Assembly: GCA_030789695.1 (NCBI GenBank)
Contig: CM061140.1
Span: 80,352,422-80,416,421, forward strand
Reading direction: 5' to 3'
Length of the DNA: 64,000 nt
Source of the DNA: Scilla litardierei
Taxonomy: Eukaryota > Streptophyta > Magnoliopsida > Asparagales > Asparagaceae
Positions 10,354-20,400 of this stretch are shown in pieces. A program made the position numbers and the translations under genes. How positions within the stretch are numbered: position 1 is the stretch's first letter; each line of letters begins with the position of its first letter. A model generated the notes under the pieces. The model was not told the origin of the DNA, did no database searches, and was given only the letters and a program-made list of their open reading frames with translations.

Positions 10354-10425
10354 TTTTGTAGCCGCTTACTTAATTGCTCAACGCTGAGACATAATTGCTC
10401 AAAGCAAAGAAAGAAAAGCCTTACC

Positions 10426-11116
10426 ATGAAGTTTGAAAGGGGGCGAGACGCCCCCGTATTCGATTTCTCCTCACAATCCCAGGGCGTTAGGGACGATTTG
10501 CCTCTAGACACTCCTCCCCTCTCAAAAGAAACCTCCCGTTGGCCCGATCGTTGGATAGGCCCTCCGTTGATACCGGACCTCTCCTTCCCGACGAATTCTT
10601 CCTCTTACAGGCGGATCGCCGACGAGTTATTCCTCTTACACATGGAGCGGCCCGCCTTCCACTCCCCGACTTCCCTTGGAGAACTTACGCCAGGGGACTT
10701 AGGGCGGACCGCTCCTCCCCTCCAACGCCTACTCCGTGACAACCTCCACCTCCGGGGGAGGCGTCGCCGTCCGCGGGTTTTCGGTCCAAATCACCGGTGA
10801 AGGCATCGCCATGCCAATCACCCCACTGGGCACCACCGTTCCCAGACAACGGGTCCCTCTGCCATCCAACGGTCTACCTTCCACTCAACGACCTCCCGTC
10901 GCACATCCTGTAGTGGAACGAAACCCCAGCCCGCCATCCAACGGCCTGCCTTCCACTCCTCGACCTCCCGTCACACATCCTGATGCAGTTTACAGTAAAT
11001 TGAAACGAAACCCCAGACCGCCATCCAACGGCCTACCTTCCACTCCTCTACAGCACCCCAGCCCACCATCCAATGGCCTGCCTTCAACCACTGGCGTCTT
11101 TATCGACGTATTGTAA
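10426..11116 (+). other. C-rich segment with low-complexity Pro/Arg ORFs and a tandem repeat
   Basis: Overlapping ORFs of 124 and 126 codons (10426-10800 and 10736-11116) are rich in Pro, Arg and Ser and match no family I recognise. The second is largely the translation of a tandem repeat: CCATCCAACGG, CCTTCCACTC and CACATCCTG blocks recur near 10862, 10933, 11021 and 11065. GC content differs sharply from the AT-rich surroundings, so this may be a captured gene fragment. A real protein is doubtful. Confidence 0.35.
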
Positions 11117-11495
11117 AGAACGCGTAAATGTCCCTACAAGCAAGTTGTTAAATTCCGTCTATGAGAAAATTAACTTGTTTACATGCAAACTTTTAGATTA
11201 TCTCTGATACATAATCAATCTGAAGACATTTTAGATTAAATCGGCTACATATTAAATCGACTTCGTAAACTGCTTGAAAATTTTTAGATTATATCTCATT
11301 CATATTCCAATTGATGAAATTTTCAAAATGACCCAGCCATTCAACTATATGGATGTACATACTGATACAGAACAAAACATATTCATTACCCCATGCTCTT
11401 TACAAACTGATACATATGATTGTCTTCGTAAGATGTTTGCAATGAAGGGGCTTTTTACCGGATAAATTGTCGGCGTGATCTGCGTGCTTCACCTT
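11117..11495. repeat. AT-rich module B, short version
   Basis: Contains TTTTAGATTA, TCCAATTGATGA, ATATGGATGTACATACTGAT and the GCTCTTTACAAACTGATACA anchor. Longer copies lie at 13117-13390, 18120-18395 and 23765-24085, shorter ones at 15180-15320 and 20660-20790. Confidence 0.6.
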
Positions 11496-11666
11496 ACAAC
11501 GACGCCTGCAATGACGACACTCCTATCCTGCCTACGGTTTCCGAAAGTCGGCAACGACGTTAACTAACGCAACGAAGCGACCATCTTCATTGAGTTTATG
11601 GACGTGTTTGCCAACTTTCTGCCACCGTAGCCCGGATAGGAGTGTCATCATTGCAGGCGTCGTTGT
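11496..11666. repeat. Imperfect inverted repeat, about 80 bp arms
   Basis: Left arm 11496-11577 and right arm 11585-11666 are reverse complements. The outer 60 bases are well matched (ACAACGACGCCTGCAATGA against TCATTGCAGGCGTCGTTGT) and pairing weakens toward a loop of about 7 bases. Only the right-hand orientation occurs in the related segments near 15330-15470, 19050-19160 and 20830-20950. The sequence looks GC-balanced and gene-derived, but I cannot name a source gene. Confidence 0.7.
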
Positions 11667-11749
11667 ACCCGGCTGTCAAGTATGACGCCGGTTCAAAGAC
11701 ACCGAAAAGAACTCCGATTCCCAAGAGGCGGTGAACACCAACACATGGT

Positions 11750-12229
11750 TGCGTTATAAATAGAATGAGATTTTCATCTTCAAGATCGGAAAGGACAGTA
11801 GGAGGTGTTTGTGTGTCTTAGACGATCTATAGTACAAAAATGAAGGGGATGGAGGAGGAGATAGTGTAAAGAGGAGATGGCCGTTCCACGTGCATGCTTG
11901 ATTATAAATGGACGATAGCCCTTCGTTGCGTTTATTACCGTCGTTGCAGTTTCCAACATCAACCATTTATCTTTGCATGAAACAAGTACTGGTTGAATTC
12001 TATCGTCCATTTCTATCTCAAGCATCAGGCCTGAACAGTAGAAGACCATCTCATCTTTACACCCCATATCCATCTCCATCTCGTCCATTTCTACCTCATG
12101 CATCATGCTCGAACATAAGAAGACCTTATTGTTTCCAGACGGAGGTTGTGTGGGCAAAAAGAAGAAGATGATATAAGAAAGTAGAGGAAGTTGTGAGAAG
12201 ATGAGGGCTCCTTGTCCGCCATTTATAGG
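11750..12229. promoter_or_regulatory. Module C: promoter-like segments with TATAAATA/TATAAATG boxes
   Basis: A TTATAAATAG at about 11754 (plus) is followed by a purine-rich leader-like stretch, and CTTGATTATAAATGG occurs near 11898. On the minus strand CTATAAATGGCGGACAAGG (about 12230-12212) precedes a CT-rich leader. Copies of these segments recur near 13990, 16340, 19280 and 21210. They look like core promoters plus 5' leaders taken from genes. Activity is unknown. Confidence 0.4.
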
Positions 12230-13080
12230 GGAATTGGACCAATCAAAATGAAGAGTATAATAAGGAAACAAAATAGGTTAATTACTGTCCGCGCAAAACA
12301 AGGAAACTCAATGGTTTTTGCCTTGATCAACAATGATGCCAATTGGAAAATTACTCCCAACAATACTAATCTCCACTAATCCTTTTTAATACATTTTATT
12401 CGACGTGCACACCGTGCTAAATAATACAGAAGCGAGTAACAAACTAACAATCAGAATTGCTCACCGCGCAAAACGCATGAAAAACTGGAATTGCTCAAGG
12501 CGCACAACGCACAACGCATGGCAGCAAATTGTATTGGTTTATGAGGATGCGACCGAAGTAGAGTTAATGTGTGGCTACATCGAAGACCCCGTCATGCTAC
12601 AGGAGGGGTTCTCGTGAATATACAAAACACTGCTCGTCAATCTACAGCTGAGTGATACCAGACATGTGCATTTCTCAAGAATGTTTGACCGGCCGGTGGG
12701 ATGTGAGCTGGAAAAATTAATAGCCGCTAACATAATTGTACAAAGCTCAGAACAAACAAATTTATGGCCGTTGTGCGCGATGAGCAAATTTTTAATGGTT
12801 TAAATAATTTCTCATAGCGAACAACAAGCAACGACAGGTGTACACGCTTTGAGTCGTTATGCGCGTTGACATGTGTTCGCTTTGAGCATCTAAGGTATTT
12901 TATAGACAATTGTTTAACGCGCACAACTAGCAGAGTTATGACCGTTGTGCGCGTTAAGCTAAAGTTGCGTCGATGACAAATTTGCTGAACGCCCCGTAAA
13001 CGGGAATAAATTTGCCGGTTTTGCGCTTTGAGCATATTTGTGAGATGCTATAATTTTAATTCCACTGCGCGCCACCGTAG
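12230..13080 (+). repeat. Module A copy 2
   Basis: A diverged copy anchored by GTGCTAAATAATACAGAAG (about 12414) and ATCGAAGACCCCGTC (about 12580). It ends near ATTTTAATTCCACTGCGCGCC. It holds numerous TTGCTCAACGCGCACAAC-type motifs in both orientations. Confidence 0.75.
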
Positions 13081-13116
13081 TGAATCAATCACATTCCAAA
13101 TTTCATCATTCTTAAT

Positions 13117-13390
13117 CTGAATCCCAATCAAGCCTACATCCAAACTTTTAGATTTAAGTCTTATTATACTTGTTCAATCTGAAAACATTGTAGATTAAAC
13201 CGGATACTTATTCACTCTGACTCAGAAACTACATGCAAACTTTAAAATTAAATCTGATACTTATTCAATCTGAAGACATATTCAATCGAATTCAACTATA
13301 TTGATGTACATACACTGATACAGATCCAAACTGATTCATTAGCCTATGCTCTTACAAACTGATACATATGATTAAGCCTGGATGGCGGCC
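13117..13390 (+). repeat. Module B, long version
   Basis: AT-rich sequence with repeated CAATCTGAAGACAT/CAATCTGAAAACAT, ending at GATACATATGATTAAGCCTGG. It leads directly into a gene-derived segment, exactly as at 18120-18395. Confidence 0.7.
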
Positions 13391-13481
13391 CTTGGTCACA
13401 TAGGTTAGCGGTGTAGGGCTACCGTCCCTCCGAGGCACAAGCACTCCCTCCTCGTATTTTCGATCTCTCGTCTCGCATCCA

Positions 13482-13592
13482 AATTGAAGAAGATAATGAC
13501 GAAGAATCTAGTCGGAATACGGAAAAGGAGAAATTCGTGTTACCGTTGATCCAGAGGTTATAGAATGCTTCGTTGCATGAGAGCCCTTGCGG
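13482..13592 (+). pseudogene. SINA-like E3 ligase fragment, broken
   Basis: The segment encodes an acidic stretch (EEDNDEESS) followed, after a one-base frameshift relative to the copy at 18413-18624, by VTVDPEVIECFVA, a TGA stop and EPL. SINA-like E3 ubiquitin ligases have the same layout: an acidic N-terminus, then V-T-hydrophobic-x-DPDVLDCPICxEPL at the start of the RING finger. Only the RING entrance is present and the zinc-binding CxxC is degenerate. It abuts an oppositely oriented FBD fragment at about 13592, so this is a chimeric capture. Confidence 0.6.
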
Positions 13593-13990
13593 TGTACATC
13601 GACCACGTTTACAGTTACCGTGCTCAGCGTATTTGTCATGCAATCCGAAGGCATCTGCTGATCTCAGTATTCTAGCACTGAAGCTTCCGGGTCTGGAAAA
13701 TCAAACATTTCATCCTGGTAACAAAACAGAATGCTTAATGCCATCATACATACATACGTAGTTTTGAATTATTCAGAGGAAATAATTAGCAAATTTGTAC
13801 TTACTCCAATGACTAGATCCTCCACGCTCGGGCAGCTATTCAGCAAGCATGACAGGATTGAAAACATGGTTGTTGTGCAGGGTTGCATTCTGAGGGTGAG
13901 TTCTTTCATCTTCGGCAAGAGACACCACAGAGTCACGGGCATGGTGGAAGGCAAAATCCTCACATCTGGAAACCCTTTTTCGAGCATGCC
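13590..13990 (-). pseudogene. FBD/LRR F-box gene fragment with retained intron
   Basis: On the minus strand, 13987 to about 13790 encodes a leucine-rich segment (LPKMKELTLRM, then FSILSCLLNSCPSVEDLVIG), typical of the last repeats of plant F-box/LRR/FBD proteins. It ends at a splice donor, GGA then GTAAGT. About 80 bases further a polypyrimidine-rich acceptor (TGTTTTGTTACCAG) is followed by a second exon encoding DEMFDFPDPEASVLEY, a TGA where FBD proteins have Trp, then DQQMPSDCMTN. This matches the start of an FBD domain. The intact intron shows capture as DNA, not cDNA. The stop and truncated ends make it a pseudogene fragment. Confidence 0.65.
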
Positions 13991-14189
13991 TGATTATAAA
14001 TGGACGAACAGCTGAATGAATGCTATCGTCCATATCTGATATCTATATCAAGCATGCACGAACAACTGAAGGACTTACTGTTTCCATACAGAGGTTGTGT
14101 GGGCAAATAAAGAAGAAGATGATAGAAGAAATTAGATGAAGTTGTGAGAAGATGAGTGCTCCTTGTCCGCCATTTTTATAGGTGAATTG

Positions 14190-15120
14190 GAGCAATCAAA
14201 ATGAAGCGTATCATAAGTCCTTGATCCTACAGTAATGCAATGGATCTCAGGAATCAACAATTATTTACTCAACGCGCAAACCGCGTAATACCAACGCGAA
14301 AATCGCGTAATCCCAATTATTTTAGCATCTGGATCAAAATAGGTTAATTACTCTCCGTGCATCACAAGGAAACTCAACGATTTTTCGCCTTGATCAACAT
14401 TGATGCTAATAGGAAAATTACTCCCAACAATACTGCTCTCCACTAAGATATATTAATACATTTTATTCGATAAGCACCCCGGGCTAAATAATACAGAAGA
14501 GAGTAACAATTATAATTGATCACCGCGCAAAACGCATGGAAAACGGGAATTGCTCAATGCGCACAACGCAGATAGGTCAATGAGGATGTGACTGCTGCAG
14601 TAGAGTTTTACTGTGTTGCTACATCGAAGACCCCGTCAAGCTACAGAGGGGTGCTCGTGAATATACAAAATACTGTTCCTGAATCTACAGCTGATTGATA
14701 CCAGACATATGATTTTTCCAAGAATGTATGACCGGTGGCAAGTGAGCTGGAAAAATTTATAGCCGCTTACATAATTGATCAAGCTCAGTACCAATAAATT
14801 TATGGCCATTGTGCGAGGTGAGCAAATTTTTAATGGTTTAAATAATTGCTCAAAGCGCACAACAAGTAACGCCAGGTGTTCACTTTGAGCCGGTGTGCGC
14901 GTTCAGCAAATTTGTTATGACTAACATAATTGCGCAAAGCGCACAACATGCAGAATTATGCCCGTTGTGTGCGTTAAGCTATAGTTGCGTCGATGACAAA
15001 TTTGCTCAACGCCCCCAAGGGAATAAATTTGCCCATTTTGCGCTTTGAGCATATTTGTGAGATGCTATAATTTTAATTCCACCGCGCACCAGCGAAGTGA
15101 ATCAATCACATTCCAAATTT
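14190..15120 (+). repeat. Module A copy 3
   Basis: Starts at GAATTGGAGCAATCAAAATG and is anchored by GGGCTAAATAATACAGAAG at 14481 and ATCGAAGACCCCGTC. It ends near ATTTTAATTCCACCGCGCACC. It contains the Helitron-independent motif pair GTTGTGCGCG/CGCGCACAAC many times. Confidence 0.8.
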
Positions 15121-15619
15121 CATTATACTTAAACACGCACAACCAGCAGAATTATGCACGTTATGCGTGTTTAGCTAAAGTTTAGATTAAATCTCATACA
15201 TATTCCACTTGATGACATTTTAAAATTACCTAGCCATTCAAATATATTGATGTACATACTGATACAGATCCAAACTGATTCATTAGACTATGCTCTTACA
15301 AACTGAAACATGTGATTATCGGTGTGATCTGCTTGCTTCCCTGTCAACTTCCGCGAGTTCAACGGGCGACCATCTTCGTTACGTTTATTACCGTCGTTAC
15401 CGATTTTCTGCCATCATCGGCTGGATATGAGTGTTGTCATAGCATGCGTCGGTGTAACCTGCAGTCAGGTATGTAGCCGTTTCAAAGACACCGAGAGGAA
15501 CTCCGATTCACATGATTTGTCGAACACCACCAACAGATCAAAATACTAAACATCGCTGGTCTTTGAATAACTTACAAGCTCAGATGCAGAACTGCATGCG
15601 GCGATGTGTTCCAGTAAAA

Positions 15620-15910
15620 GAATACTAAACACTGCATGCGGCCCTAACCTCATCGCATCTCTTCGTTACAACCTCCTCAAGATCTGCTAAGGCGCACGTA
15701 TGTGGAGGGTCTTCATTGTAGACAATGAAGGCGGATCCTACAGAGAACACACTGGCATTTGATGCGTCCATCACCAGGTCAACATTCTTCAGGACGGTTC
15801 GACCGGTAGCTAGAACCACCTTTTCGAGGAAGCCCCTGTAAGGAGGCTCGAACTGATCGGTGAATTAAAAGCTTAATCCAGAGAGGATCTTCACCGCCTG
15901 TAAGAGACCA
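15620..15910 (-). pseudogene. Unrecognised exon-like fragment
   Basis: A minus-strand frame open through 15625-15819 and readable upstream to about 15870 has codon composition like real coding sequence (VLATGRTVLKNVDLVMDASN, then SAFIVYNEDPPHTCALADL). I do not recognise the family. It lies between module B/C sequences inside the capture block and has no start-to-stop gene structure, so it is most likely another captured fragment. It could also be chance. Confidence 0.4.
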
Positions 15911-16537
15911 ATATAAGAGACCAATATGATATGTGCACTACTGGACATGGGCCTCCACACACGCATACACAAGGAAAAGTGTTCATAAGATGGCTTCCTC
16001 CGATAATTATCCAAACACTCAAATAGTTCAAAACATTACCAATTCAAATAGTTCAAAGGTGCGACATGCCGTCATTGGCGTGTCATTACAGTCCCTTCCC
16101 TGCTCGTTTTGTAATTTCTGTCGCTTTACTTCTCTAGCATCATCAACATCATCTGTTCAGACGAGGAAATGGATGTGTGACTCTTCACATCATTTGATTT
16201 TCTAGAAATCTGAGACAACCATGCCTTTTGTGTTTCCGCACAGGTTCCAGCTTCTGCATTCTGAGACAATCCATCAACATTCGCTTTCTCACAGCCCTGT
16301 AATGGAGTTTAGATATGGAAGGCATTCATCGGGCATGCTTGATTATAAATGGACGATAGCCCTTCGTTGCGTTTATTACCCCCATTGCGTAAGTTTCCAA
16401 CATCAACCATTTTGCTTTACGAGAAAAGAGAACTGGTTGAATTCCATCGTCCATTTTTATCGCAAGCATCATGCATTAGGGCTCGCTGTAGGATAACGGA
16501 GTATACTCATCAATTTGAATGGTCAATTTCACACTAA

Positions 16538-17073
16538 ATGGACCGTGAATGCCCTGGAGAAGCGTATGAAATCGGAGGACTACATGCTGATGCAGTCGCC
16601 TCCCGAATATGCTCCTCTCCCTGGTCTGCGAAGAGAAGAATGGCCCCCCTGGCCTTTGCGCACTGGATGGCTGCCCTGGGTCACATAGGTTGGCGGTGCA
16701 TGGCTACCGTCCCTCTGAGGCACACGCACTCCCTCCTGTTCTTTTCGATCTCTTGTCTCGCAGCCAAAATTGGAAATCTGCAGGAGGAAAGGGACAATTA
16801 TGATCTGCTTCATCCACAGTCAGATTTGGCCAATTTGGCTGCGAGCCAAGAGACCGAAAAGAACAGGAGGGAGTGCTTGTGCCTCAGAGAGACGGTAGCC
16901 ATGCATCGCCAACATAATTGACCCAGAGCAGCCAACCAGGGCGCAAAGGCCAGGGGGGCCATTCTTCTCTTCGCAGACCAGTGAGAGAAGCATATTAGGG
17001 AGGCGACTGCATCAGCATATAGTCCTCCGATTTCATACGTTTCTCCAGGGTATTCATGGCATTCACGATCCAT
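16538..17073. repeat. 535 bp inverted repeat, copy 1
   Basis: Left arm about 16538-16774 and right arm about 16831-17073 are near reverse complements, with a spacer of about 56 bases. The right arm has one extra 9-base stretch near its end. Overlapping ORFs of 60-127 codons run through the arms, and the frame containing EKRMKSEDY and LPGLRREEWPP looks exon-like, but I cannot assign a family. Part of the arm (GTCACATAGGTTGGCGGTGC onward) also precedes the SINA-like fragments at 13390 and 18390. Confidence 0.8.
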
Positions 17074-17214
17074 TTATCCTACAGTAATGCTAGGGATCTC
17101 GGGAATGAACATCTTATTTACTCAACGCGTAATCCCACCGAGAAAAACGTGTAATCCTAAGTATTTTAGGCTGAGCTGAAAAAGAGGCAATTTACTCTCC
17201 CCACACGACAAGGA

Positions 17215-18110
17215 AACCGAACCGTAATGCAATGGATCTCGGGAATCAACAATTATTTACTCAACGTGCAAACCGCGTAATACCAACGCGAAAATCGCGT
17301 AATCCCAATTATTTTAGCATCTGGATCAAAATAGGTTAATTACTCTCCGCGCATAACAAGGAAACTCAATGATTTTTCGCCTTGATCAACATTGATGCTA
17401 ATAGAAAAATTACTCCCAACAATACTACTCTCCACTAAGATTTTTTAATACATTTTATTCGACACGCACCCCGTGCTAAATAATACAGAAGAGAGTAACT
17501 ATTATAATTGATCACCGCGCAAAACACATGGAAAACGGGAATTGCTCAATGCGCACAACGCAGATAGGTCAATGAGGATGTGACTACTGCAGTAGAGTTT
17601 TACTGTGTGGCTACATCAAAGACCCCGTCAAGCTACAGAGGGTTGCTCGTGAATATACAAAATACTGCTCCTGAATCTACAGCTGATTGATACCAGACAT
17701 ATGATTTTCCCAAGAATGTATGACCGGTGGCAAGTGAGCTGGAAAAATTTATAGCCGCCTACATAATTGCTCAACGCTCAGTACCAATAAATTTATGGCC
17801 GTTGTGCGCGTTGAGCAAATTTTTAATGGTTTAAATAATTGTTCAAAGCGCACAACAAGTAACGCCAGGTTTTCACTTTGAGCCGGTGTGCGCGTTCAGC
17901 AAATTTGTTATGGCTAACGTAATTGCGCAAAGCGCACAACATGCAGAATTATGTCCGTTGTGCACGTTACGCAAAAGTTGCGTGGATGACAAATTTGCTC
18001 AACGCCCCCAAGGGAATAAATTTGCCCGTTTTGCGCTTTGAGCATATTTGTGAGATGCTATAATTTTAATCCCACCGCGCACCAGCGCAGTGAATCAATC
18101 ACATTCCAAA
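17215..18110 (+). repeat. Module A copy 4
   Basis: Same order of anchors as copy 3, with GTGCTAAATAATACAGAAG near 17473. It is preceded at 17080-17214 by a partial duplicate of the module start, with the same CTCAACGCGTAATCCCA and GTAATCC segments. Confidence 0.8.
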
Positions 18111-18119
18111 TTTCATCAT

Positions 18120-18395
18120 ACTTAATCTGAATCCCAATCAAGCCTACATCCAAACTTTTAGATTTAAGTCTTATTATACTTGTTCAATCTGAAAACATTG
18201 TAGATTAAACCGGATACTTATTCACTCTGACTCAGAAAATACATGCAAACTTTAAAATTGAATCTGATACTTATTCAAGCTGAAGGCATATTCAATCGAA
18301 TTCAACTATATTGATGTACATACTGATACAGATCCAAACTGATTCATTAGCCTATGCTCTTACAAACTGATACATATGATTAAGCCTGGATGGCG
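18120..18395 (+). repeat. Module B, long version, second copy
   Basis: Nearly identical to 13117-13390, again ending at TGATTAAGCCTGGATGGCGG before gene-derived sequence. Confidence 0.75.
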
Positions 18396-18412
18396 GCCCT
18401 TGGTCACATAGG

Positions 18413-18624
18413 TTGGCGGTGCATGGCTACCGTCCCTCTGAGGCACAAGCACTCCCTCCTTTTGTTTTCGATCACTTGGCTCGCATCCAAATTGAAGAAG
18501 AAAATGAAGAAGAATCGAGTGGGAATATGAAAAAAGATGAAATTACTGTAACCATTGATCCAGACGTTCTAGAATGCTTCGTTGGATGCGACCCTTTACG
18601 CCCGCCTATGTTCCAGGTTCAAAA
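18413..18624 (+). pseudogene. SINA-like E3 ligase fragment, left half of a hairpin
   Basis: The frame from 18413 reads through an acidic stretch (EEENEEESS, about 18496-18520) into ITVTIDPDVLECFVGCDPL and PPMFQ, then runs into the hairpin loop. In SINA-like RING E3 ligases the corresponding region is the acidic N-terminus plus the first RING cysteines, VT-x-x-DPDVLDCPICxEPL-x-x-PVFQC. Here the second cysteine pair is missing (ECFVGC in place of DCPIC), so no functional RING can form. The upstream part of the frame (18413-18480) belongs to a different captured sequence. Confidence 0.65.
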
Positions 18625-18717
18625 CATGGATTTTTGAACCTGGAACATAGGCGGGCGCAAAGGGTCGCATCCAACGAAGCATTCTAGAACGTCTGGATCA
18701 ATGGTTACAGTAATTTC
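18539..18717. repeat. Near-perfect 86 bp hairpin of SINA-like coding sequence
   Basis: Left arm 18539-18624 pairs with right arm 18632-18717 with no indel and a single mismatch (18598 against 18658), around a 7-base loop, CATGGAT. The arms encode the RING entrance of a SINA-like protein on either strand. The flanks outside the arms are unrelated to each other. Transcription from either side would give a long double-stranded RNA like those of young MIRNA or hairpin-siRNA loci (inference). Confidence 0.9.
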
Positions 18718-18990
18718 GATACTTCCTGGGCCCGAGGACGTTGTTCGCGCTTCAATCTTGAAGGGTATTCCGAAGGAGAGGAGAAAGTTCGATGATCTTA
18801 GGAAGGATGAGATGATCCTCCATCGCTAAAAGCAAAAAAATGAACTGTGATCGATACCTTTCAACAAAAAAGAAGGACGCGCAGATCAATCGATTGCATA
18901 ACTGCAAGCAAACTCGATCGGACAGATGTAGATGGATCTAGGGTTAGGGTTTAGTTCAGAATTTGGGCGAAGCAAGGGAGATGAAAAAAA
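18632..18990 (-). pseudogene. SINA-like gene 5' end (leader, start region, RING entrance), minus strand
   Basis: Read on the minus strand, 18990 to 18825 looks like a plant 5' leader (ACCCTAACCCTAG, CT-rich) with a pyrimidine-rich TTTTTTGCTTTTAG that could be a splice acceptor, then ATG at 18823. A separate open frame reads IEARTTSSGPGSIEITVTI and DPDVLECF through the right hairpin arm. The ATG at 18823 is not in that frame, so the gene is frameshifted or mis-joined. The SSGPGSI-type lead before VT-x-x-DPDVL is typical of SINA-like proteins. It is truncated at the hairpin loop. Confidence 0.5.
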
Positions 18991-19049
18991 TTAGTCATCA
19001 GTTAAAAGCTTGGGGGAGGCGACCATAACAATCTATAACCATCTAGTTA

Positions 19050-19350
19050 CCTTGGGCGACCATCGTCGTTACGTTTATTATCGTCGTTGTCGACTGTCGG
19101 CAACCGTGAAACATGATAGGAGTGTCGTCATTGCACGCGTTGTTGTAACCAGCTGTCAAGTATGTATCATACTTGACACAATGTGCTGGTGATGTCCCCT
19201 GACCAGTACTTCTTGGGTGGCTGACCTGGGTGCCCAGTGTCGGGGACGATCATATGGAAACCCTTTTTTGGGCATGCCTGATTATAAATGGACGAACAGC
19301 TGAATGAATGCTATCATCAATATCTGATATCTATATCAAGCATGCACGAA
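19050..19350. repeat. Modules C and FBD-flank copy
   Basis: Contains the CGACCATCGTCGTTACG to ACCAGCTGTCAAGTATG segment, related to one arm of the 11496-11666 inverted repeat. It is followed by GGAAACCCTTTTTTGGGCATG and TGATTATAAATGGACGAACAG, the same junction as at 13965-14010 next to the FBD fragment. Confidence 0.55.
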
Positions 19351-19469
19351 CAGCTGAATGACTTACTGTTTCCATACGAAGGTTGTGTGGGCAAATAAAG
19401 AAGATGATGATGGAAGAAAGTAGATGAAGTTGTGAGAAGATGAGTGCTCCTTGTCCGCCATTTTTATAG

Positions 19470-20400
19470 GGGAATTGGAGCAATCAAAATGAAGCGTATA
19501 ATAAGTCCTTGATCCTACAGTAATGCAATGGATCTTGGGAATCAACAATTATTTACTCAACGCGCAAACCGCGTAATACCAACGCGAAAATCGCGTAATC
19601 CCAATTATTTTAGCATCTGGATCAAAATAGGTTAATTACTCTCCGCGCATCACAAGGAAACTCAACGACTTTTCGCCTTGATCAACATTGATGCTAATAG
19701 GAAAATTACTCCCAACAATACTACTCTCCACTAAGATTTTTTAATACATTTTATTCGACACGCACCCCGGGCTAAATAATATAGAAGAGAGTAACAATTA
19801 TAATTGATCACCGCGCAAAACGCATGGAAAACGGGAATTGCTCAATGCACACAACGCAGATAGGTCAATGAGGATATGACTGCTGCAGTAGAGTTTTACT
19901 GTGTGGCTACATCGAAGACCCCGTCAAGCTACAGAGGGGTGCTCGTGAATATACAAAATACTGCTCCTGAATCTACATCTGATTGATACCAGACATATGA
20001 TTTTCCCAAGAATGTATGACCGGTGGCAAGTGAACTGGAAAAATTTATAGCCGCTTACATAATTGCTCAACGCTCAGTACCAATAAATTTATGGCCGTTG
20101 TGCACGGTGAGCAAATTTTTAATGGTTTAAATAATTTCTCAAAGCGCACAACAAGTAACGCCAGGTGTTCACTTTGAGCCGGTGTGCGCGTTCAGCAAAT
20201 TTGTTATGGCTAACATAATTGCGCAAAGCACACAACATGCAGAATTATGCCCGTTGTGCGCGTTAAGCTATAGTTGCGTCGATGACAAATTTGCTCAACG
20301 CCCCCACGGGAATAAATTTGCCCGTTTTGCGTTTTGAGCATATTTGTGAGATGCTATAATTTTAATCCCACTGCGTGCCACCGCATTGAATCAATCAAAT
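19470..20400 (+). repeat. Module A copy 5
   Basis: Anchors in standard order, with GGGCTAAATAATATAGAAG near 19770. Its distal part (GCCCGTTGTGCGCG through AATTTTAAT) is duplicated once or twice more between 20400 and 20660. Confidence 0.8.

Noticed and set aside
10426..11116. Two proline-rich protein genes
   Set aside because: One ORF is mostly a translated tandem repeat, both lack a recognisable domain, and there is no convincing gene structure.
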